Assembly: GCF_014467235.1 (NCBI RefSeq)
Contig: NZ_NKHP01000003.1
Coordinates: 191,345 to 255,344, forward strand
Direction: 5' to 3'
Origin: Xenorhabdus indica
GTDB lineage: Bacteria; Pseudomonadota; Gammaproteobacteria; Enterobacterales; Enterobacteriaceae
DNA length: 64,000 nt
Below the pieces are notes generated by a model, which had not been told where the DNA came from, made no database searches, and saw nothing but the letters and a program-made list of their open reading frames with translations. Positions within the stretch are counted from its first letter, which is position 1; each line of letters begins with the position of its first letter. The position numbers were made by a program, and so were the translations under genes. Shown piece by piece: positions 58,886 through 64,000 of the stretch.

Positions 58886-60166
58886 ATGAGCAAAACACAT
58901 TTGACAGAAAAGAAGTTTTCCGACTTCGCATTGCACCCCAAAGTCATTGAAGCCCTTAATAAAAAGGGTTTTTCCAACTGTACACCGATACAGGCGCTAA
59001 CATTGCCTTTTACTGTCGAAGGCCAAGATGTTGCGGGGCAAGCACAAACCGGAACGGGCAAGACGCTCGCATTTCTGGCGTCTACTTTTCATTATTTACT
59101 GACTCATCCCGCCAAGGAGCATAAAACCAATCAACCAAGAGCGTTGATTATGGCTCCGACCCGTGAACTGGCCGTTCAGATCTACTCTGATGCAGAAGAG
59201 CTAGCTGAAGTCACAGGGTTAAAAATGGGTCTGGCCTACGGTGGAGATGGCTATGATAAACAGCTAAAGGTGCTGGAATCTGGCGTTGATATCGTCATTG
59301 GCACAACAGGTCGTCTTATTGATTACGCCAAGCAAGGATATATCAATCTTGGTGCTATTCAAGTTGTTGTATTGGACGAGGCCGATCGCATGTACGATCT
59401 CGGTTTTATCAAGGATATCCGTTGGTTATTCCGTCGGATGCCTGCGGCAACTGAACGCATGAATCTGTTGTTCTCCGCCACTTTATCTTATCGGGTGCGC
59501 GAACTGGCCTTCGAACAGATGAACAATCCTGAATATGTGGAAGTGGAACCATTGCAGAAAACCGGGCACCGTATCCAGGAAGAGCTTTTTTATCCTTCTA
59601 ATGAAGAAAAAATGCGTTTGTTACAGACTTTATTGGAAGAAGAGTGGCCCGACCGCTGCATTATTTTCGCAAATACCAAACACCGCTGTGAAGATATCTG
59701 GGCTCATCTGGCTGCCGATGGACATCGTGTCGGTCTGCTGACCGGTGATGTAGCACAGAAAAAACGTTTGCGCATATTGGAAGAATTTAGTCTGGGCAAT
59801 CTGGATATTTTGGTCGCCACCGATGTTGCTGCACGTGGGCTGCATATTCCTTCCGTAACACACGTGTTTAACTATGATTTACCGGATGACTGTGAAGATT
59901 ACGTTCATCGTATTGGCCGAACTGGCCGTGCCGGCGAAAGCGGTCATTCAATCAGTCTGGCCTGTGAAGAATATGCGCTGAACCTGCCAGCCATTGAAGA
60001 ATATATCCAGCATCAGATCCCTGTGAGCAAATATAACAGCGATGCATTACTGAAAGATTTACCCGTGCCCAAACGCCGCAACCGCGCACGTTCAGGAGGA
60101 CATCCGCGCCGTACCAATACGACGCGCCGTGGTAATACTGTTCGTAATCGTAAACGCAATTCGTAA
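58886..60166 (+). CDS. rhlB: DEAD-box RNA helicase RhlB (degradosome)
   Basis: A 426-residue DEAD-box helicase that unwinds structured mRNA for RNase E and PNPase in the degradosome. The Q motif is [14 protein letters not shown], motif I AQTGTGKT (53-60), motif [13 protein letters not shown], motif [11 protein letters not shown] and motif [13 protein letters not shown] basic Arg/Asn-rich tail ([20 protein letters not shown]) binds RNA. There is no clear Shine-Dalgarno sequence before the ATG. gppA follows after 42 nt in the same direction, as in E. coli. Confidence 0.97.
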   Translation: MSKTHLTEKKFSDFALHPKVIEALNKKGFSNCTPIQALTLPFTVEGQDVAGQAQTGTGKTLAFLASTFHYLLTHPAKEHKTNQPRALIMAPTRELAVQIYSDAEELAEVTGLKMGLAYGGDGYDKQLKVLESGVDIVIGTTGRLIDYAKQGYINLGAIQVVVLDEADRMYDLGFIKDIRWLFRRMPAATERMNLLFSATLSYRVRELAFEQMNNPEYVEVEPLQKTGHRIQEELFYPSNEEKMRLLQTLLEEEWPDRCIIFANTKHRCEDIWAHLAADGHRVGLLTGDVAQKKRLRILEEFSLGNLDILVATDVAARGLHIPSVTHVFNYDLPDDCEDYVHRIGRTGRAGESGHSISLACEEYALNLPAIEEYIQHQIPVSKYNSDALLKDLPVPKRRNRARSGGHPRRTNTTRRGNTVRNRKRNS

Positions 60167-60208
60167 CCGTAGTGTTCAGGCTGATTAACATAATTCTGGA
60201 ATAACAAA

Positions 60209-61729
60209 ATGCTGAGTTCTTCGCTCTATGCCGCTATCGATTTAGGCTCAAACAGTTTTCATATGCTGGTTGTCCGCAGAGTATCCGATAGTATTCAAGT
60301 GGTCGCCCGCATTAAACGTAAAGTCAGGCTGGCCGCTGGGTTGGATAAAAATAACCATTTATCCCAACAGGCAATGGAGCGGGGATGGCAATGCCTTCGC
60401 CTTTTTGCAGAATATTTGCAGGATATCCCTGCTCTACAGATCCGCGTTGTCGCTACAGCAACATTGCGACTTGCTGAAAATTCCAATGAATTTGTTGGCA
60501 AAGCCTCTAAAATATTAGGTACTCCGGTTAAAGTCATCAAAGGTGAAGAAGAAGCTCGACTGATTTATCAAGGTGTTGCCCATACTACAGGCGGGCCGGA
60601 AAAACGTCTCGTGGTAGATATTGGTGGCGGTAGTACAGAACTTGTCACGGGTATTGGTGCAAAGGCTACACAGTTATTCAGCCTTGAAATGGGCTGTGTT
60701 ACCTGGCTCGAACGCTATTTCAATGATCGCACTCTGACAGAAGAGAACTTTGCTAAAGCAGAAATGGCCGCTCACCATATTCTTACTCCTGTTATCACAG
60801 CACTTCTGGAACAAGGCTGGCAGATTTGTGTCGGAGCATCGGGTACAGTGCAGGCTCTTCAGGAGATCATGATTGCCCAAGGTATGGATGAACTCATCAC
60901 CCTGTCCAAATTGCAACAGCTTAAATCTAAGGCGATTGAATGCGGAAAGCTGGAAGAGCTGGAAATAGATGGCCTAACACTAGAGCGGGCATTGGTTTTT
61001 CCAAGTGGCTTGGCAATCCTGATTGCTATCTTTCAGGCCTTAGGTATCGAAAGTATGACTCTGGCAGGAGGTGCACTGCGTGAGGGGCTGGTTTATGGCA
61101 TGCTGGAACTTCCTGTCGAGCGAGACATTCGTGCCAGAACCTTGCAAGATATTCAGCAACGCTTTCAGGTCGATACTGAACAGGCACAGCGAGTCAGACA
61201 ACTAGCAGAGTCTTTTTTTCAACAAATCGCTAAAACGTGGGAATTGGATGAGCGATGTCGCGAACTGTTAGTCAGCGCTTGTTTGCTCCATGAAATCGGC
61301 TTGTGTGTCGATTTTCGCCAAGGGCCAGCTCATTCTGCTTATCTGATCAGCCACTTAGACCTACCCGGCTATACTCCAGCTCAAAAACGCTTACTAGCGA
61401 CATTGTTGAAAAATCAAAGTGGATCCATCAACCTGGCATCATTCAGTCAACAAAATGCGTTACCGGCATTACTGGCGCTGCAATTATGCCGTTTACTGCG
61501 CCTTGCTATTATCTTTGCCAGCCGTCGGCGAGATGATTCTTTAGCAACTCTGCGTTTGCGGGCAGAAAATGACATACTTACTATTACTCTTCCCCATCAG
61601 TGGCAAACACAACACCCACTCAGTGCCGAAACATTACATCAAGAAGTTAAGTGGCAAAGTTATATTCAATGGACATTAATTATTGAAGAGCAATTTATTA
61701 AAGAGCAGAATAATTTCAATTTAGGATAA
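60209..61729 (+). CDS. gppA: Guanosine pentaphosphate phosphatase GppA
   Basis: A Ppx/GppA-family phosphatase that hydrolyses pppGpp to ppGpp in the stringent response and can act on polyphosphate. It has 506 residues (494 in E. coli). The actin-like ASKHA core starts [16 protein letters not shown]; the phosphate loop is [14 protein letters not shown], and catalytic Glu residues lie in [12 protein letters not shown]. The C-terminal domain has the HD-like [24 protein letters not shown] segment precedes the ATG. A hairpin separates it from convergent rep. Confidence 0.96.
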   Translation: MLSSSLYAAIDLGSNSFHMLVVRRVSDSIQVVARIKRKVRLAAGLDKNNHLSQQAMERGWQCLRLFAEYLQDIPALQIRVVATATLRLAENSNEFVGKASKILGTPVKVIKGEEEARLIYQGVAHTTGGPEKRLVVDIGGGSTELVTGIGAKATQLFSLEMGCVTWLERYFNDRTLTEENFAKAEMAAHHILTPVITALLEQGWQICVGASGTVQALQEIMIAQGMDELITLSKLQQLKSKAIECGKLEELEIDGLTLERALVFPSGLAILIAIFQALGIESMTLAGGALREGLVYGMLELPVERDIRARTLQDIQQRFQVDTEQAQRVRQLAESFFQQIAKTWELDERCRELLVSACLLHEIGLCVDFRQGPAHSAYLISHLDLPGYTPAQKRLLATLLKNQSGSINLASFSQQNALPALLALQLCRLLRLAIIFASRRRDDSLATLRLRAENDILTITLPHQWQTQHPLSAETLHQEVKWQSYIQWTLIIEEQFIKEQNNFNLG

Positions 61730-61781
61730 TTATGCATTCTAATAACTCTTAACTTACAAGAAAAAACGAAGGAAAAGCACT

Positions 61782-61813
61782 CCCCAGTCACTTCACTGGT
61801 GATGAGACTGGGG
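61782..61813. terminator. Hairpin between convergent gppA and rep
   Basis: An 8-bp stem CCCCAGTC / GACTGGGG with a 16-nt loop that contains an inner TCACTGGTGA palindrome. It lies 52 nt after gppA and 18 nt after the rep stop. T runs are weak on both sides. Confidence 0.7.
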
Positions 61814-61830
61814 TAAGGATATTAACCCGC

Positions 61831-63864
61831 TTAGTAGTTACCACCATTTTTTTGTCCAAGGCCAAAACGGGATTTGATATCCGCAAGGCGTGATTGCCCC
61901 TGTTTCATACGTTCTTCTGCACTGATGGCTCTCTTACCTTGTGGCCAATCCAGATCATCTTGTGGCAACTCTAACAAAAATCGGCTCGGTTCAGGGCGGA
62001 TCAATTCTCCATACTGGCGACGTTCTTTACTAAGGGTAAAAAAGAGTTCCCGTTGCGCACGGGTAATACCAACATAAGCCAAACGCCGTTCTTCTTCGAT
62101 ATTATCCTCATTAATACTGCTTTGATGTGGTAATAACCCTTCCTCCATTCCTACCAGAAAAACATAAGGAAATTCCAGGCCCTTGGAAGCATGCAACGTC
62201 ATAAGCTGAACCTGATCCAATTCTTCATCTTCTTCACCCCGCTCCAGCATATCCCGTAAAGTAAAGCGAGCCACAACCTGAGAGAGTGTCATTGGTTCAT
62301 TCAGATCATCACCTTCAAGCATTTCACTCATCCAGGTGAAAAGCTGATTGACATTCTTCATCCTCATTTCAGCAGCCTTAGGACTGGGAGAGTTCTCATA
62401 CAGCCAACTTTCATAATCCATACCGTGCAATAAATCCCTTACGGCCAACAATGGTTCACGTTCTGCCTGACAGGAAATTTCATCCATCCAGTGGGTAAAA
62501 CGCTGTAGAGCAGCCAATCCGCGACCGGACAAATTCTGCTCCAAACCAAGGTCGAAACTGGCATAATACAAGCTTTTGTCACGCTGCCTTGCCCATTCTC
62601 CCAATTTCTGAATCGTCACTGGCCCTATTTCCCGACGTGGTGTATTGACGATCCGTAAAAATGCACTGTCATCATCAGGATTCGTCATTATTCGCAGATA
62701 AGAGAGCAAATCCTTAATTTCCGGCCGGGAAAAAAACGACGTTCCACCAGAAATGCGGTAAGGAATGCGGTTTTGCATCAACATCTTTTCAAAGATACGG
62801 GATTGATGATTACCACGGTATAAAATAGCGTAATCTTTATACTCGGTTTTATTGATAAAGTGGTGGGCAATCAATTCCCCTACGACGCGCTCAGCTTCAT
62901 GATCTTCATTATTTGCTTCGATCACACGTAGAGGATCGCCATAACTCAACTCAGAAAAAAGTTTCTTCTCAAATACATGAAGATTATTCGCAATCAGGAT
63001 ATTTGCCGATTTCAGTATTCTCCCTGATGAACGATAATTTTGCTCCAGCTTGATCACATTGAGTTGTGGGAAATCTTCCTTTAACAGGATTAGGTTTTGC
63101 GGACGAGCACCGCGCCATGAATAAATTGACTGGTCATCATCACCGACAACGGTAAAACGTGCCCGGTTACCTACCAGTAACTTCACCAGTTGATACTGAC
63201 TGGTATTGGTATCCTGATATTCATCCACCAGCAAGTAACGAATTCTGTTTTGCCAACGCTCCCTGACTTCTTCGTCCCGCATTAACAACAATGTTGGTTT
63301 AGTAATCAGATCATCAAAATCAAGAACATTACAACTGTTCAGATGTAAATCGTAACGACGATAGCACTCTGCAAACTGATGTTCTTGAACTGAACGAGCT
63401 TGTCTCATCGCCTGTTCCGGTGACATCAGGTCATTCTTCCAGTTGGAGATATTTGAGATGAGTTTTTGTAGGAGATCTTTATCTTCTTCCAATAAATCCG
63501 CGGTCAGATCTTTCAACAATGCCATTTGATCCTGATCATCGAACAGAGAAAAGTTACTCTTCATCCCAAGTGCTTTATATTCACGCTTGACGATCTCCAG
63601 CCCTAACGTATGGAATGTTGAGATCATTAATCCCTTAGTTTCCTTACGACCCAATGTTTGGGCTACGCGCTCTTTCATTTCACGTGCGGCTTTATTGGTG
63701 AAAGTCACAGCCGCAATATGACGGGCTTGATAACCACAAATACGGATCAAGTGGGCTATTTTACTGGTGATAACTCTGGTCTTACCAGAGCCTGCACCCG
63801 CCAGAACCAAACAAGGCCCTGTCACAAATTCAACCGCTTGTTGTTGGCTAGGATTTAATCGCAT
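61831..63864 (-). CDS. rep: ATP-dependent DNA helicase Rep
   Basis: A 677-residue superfamily 1A 3'-5' helicase (673 in E. coli) that travels with the replisome and clears protein roadblocks. It starts [20 protein letters not shown], with Walker [22 protein letters not shown] is motif [15 protein letters not shown] motif III and [12 protein letters not shown] motif VI. The C-terminal tail ([11 protein letters not shown]) binds DnaB in E. coli. It is a paralogue of uvrD in this window but lacks its C-terminal Tudor-like domain. In E. coli rep lies next to ilvC and ppiC; here it lies about 49 kb from ilvC. Confidence 0.97.
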   Translation of the reverse strand: MRLNPSQQQAVEFVTGPCLVLAGAGSGKTRVITSKIAHLIRICGYQARHIAAVTFTNKAAREMKERVAQTLGRKETKGLMISTFHTLGLEIVKREYKALGMKSNFSLFDDQDQMALLKDLTADLLEEDKDLLQKLISNISNWKNDLMSPEQAMRQARSVQEHQFAECYRRYDLHLNSCNVLDFDDLITKPTLLLMRDEEVRERWQNRIRYLLVDEYQDTNTSQYQLVKLLVGNRARFTVVGDDDQSIYSWRGARPQNLILLKEDFPQLNVIKLEQNYRSSGRILKSANILIANNLHVFEKKLFSELSYGDPLRVIEANNEDHEAERVVGELIAHHFINKTEYKDYAILYRGNHQSRIFEKMLMQNRIPYRISGGTSFFSRPEIKDLLSYLRIMTNPDDDSAFLRIVNTPRREIGPVTIQKLGEWARQRDKSLYYASFDLGLEQNLSGRGLAALQRFTHWMDEISCQAEREPLLAVRDLLHGMDYESWLYENSPSPKAAEMRMKNVNQLFTWMSEMLEGDDLNEPMTLSQVVARFTLRDMLERGEEDEELDQVQLMTLHASKGLEFPYVFLVGMEEGLLPHQSSINEDNIEEERRLAYVGITRAQRELFFTLSKERRQYGELIRPEPSRFLLELPQDDLDWPQGKRAISAEERMKQGQSRLADIKSRFGLGQKNGGNY

Positions 63865-64000
63865 ACTGTTTTGAAGGTTATGTCAGGATGAAAGATCAAG
63901 GAGCGAAATTGTAGCAGAAAGCAGCACAGGAAGGAGATTTTCTTTACAGCAGGTGGTTATTACTAAATAAAGTGATAAATTGACAAGAAATTAGCGGGAA

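Overview
The window looks like chromosomal DNA of a low-to-mid GC enterobacterium of the family Morganellaceae, most probably Xenorhabdus or Photorhabdus. The protein sequences are close to Escherichia coli housekeeping proteins, while the intergenic DNA is very AT-rich and a VgrG/Rhs cassette of the kind common in insect-associated genera is present. The genus is an inference from overall character, not from a marker gene.

Layout. (1) 1-3209: tRNA-Asp and tRNA-Trp, normally the distal end of an rrn operon, then hdfR, maoP and yifB. (2) 3773-12971: a complete isoleucine/valine block, with the ilvL leader and attenuator, ilvGMEDA, the regulator ilvY and its divergent target ilvC. (3) 13021-23289: accessory DNA with a class II histone-deacetylase-like amidohydrolase, an orphan type VI secretion cassette (vgrG, Eag-type chaperone, PAAR-Rhs toxin, candidate immunity gene), a frameshifted symE-like toxin remnant and a candidate permuted papain-fold protein. 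(4) 23592-32559: rarD, a vapBC toxin-antitoxin pair, corA, SOS-controlled uvrD, yigB, xerC, a DUF484 gene, dapF, lptM and cyaY. (5) 32674-41310: cyaA diverging from hemCDXY, then the small RNA gene glmZ and a four-tRNA operon (Arg-His-Leu-Pro). (6) 41459-56128: yifK and the whole enterobacterial common antigen cluster wecG-wzyE-wecF-wzxE-wecE-wecD-rffH-rffG-wecC-wecB-wzzE-wecA. (7) 56476-63864: rho, trxA, rhlB, gppA and rep.

How it fits together. The ilv genes make branched-chain amino acids under leader-peptide attenuation (ilvGMEDA) and IlvY control (ilvC). The wec genes build and export the common antigen repeat, with many ATGA-type overlaps that suggest translational coupling. The glmZ region carries a sigma54-type promoter and two far-upstream GlrR-type palindromes with an IHF-type site between them. 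This ties the small RNA, which activates glmS and so UDP-GlcNAc supply, to the GlrR pathway; the neighbouring wec cluster uses the same sugar nucleotide.

Compared with the E. coli order, the block rarD to rep (about 40 kb) is inverted as one unit relative to the ilv block, and the accessory genes sit at one junction of that inversion. The least understood genes are the Rhs C-terminal toxin and its partner, the permuted papain-fold candidate and the deacetylase-like gene.
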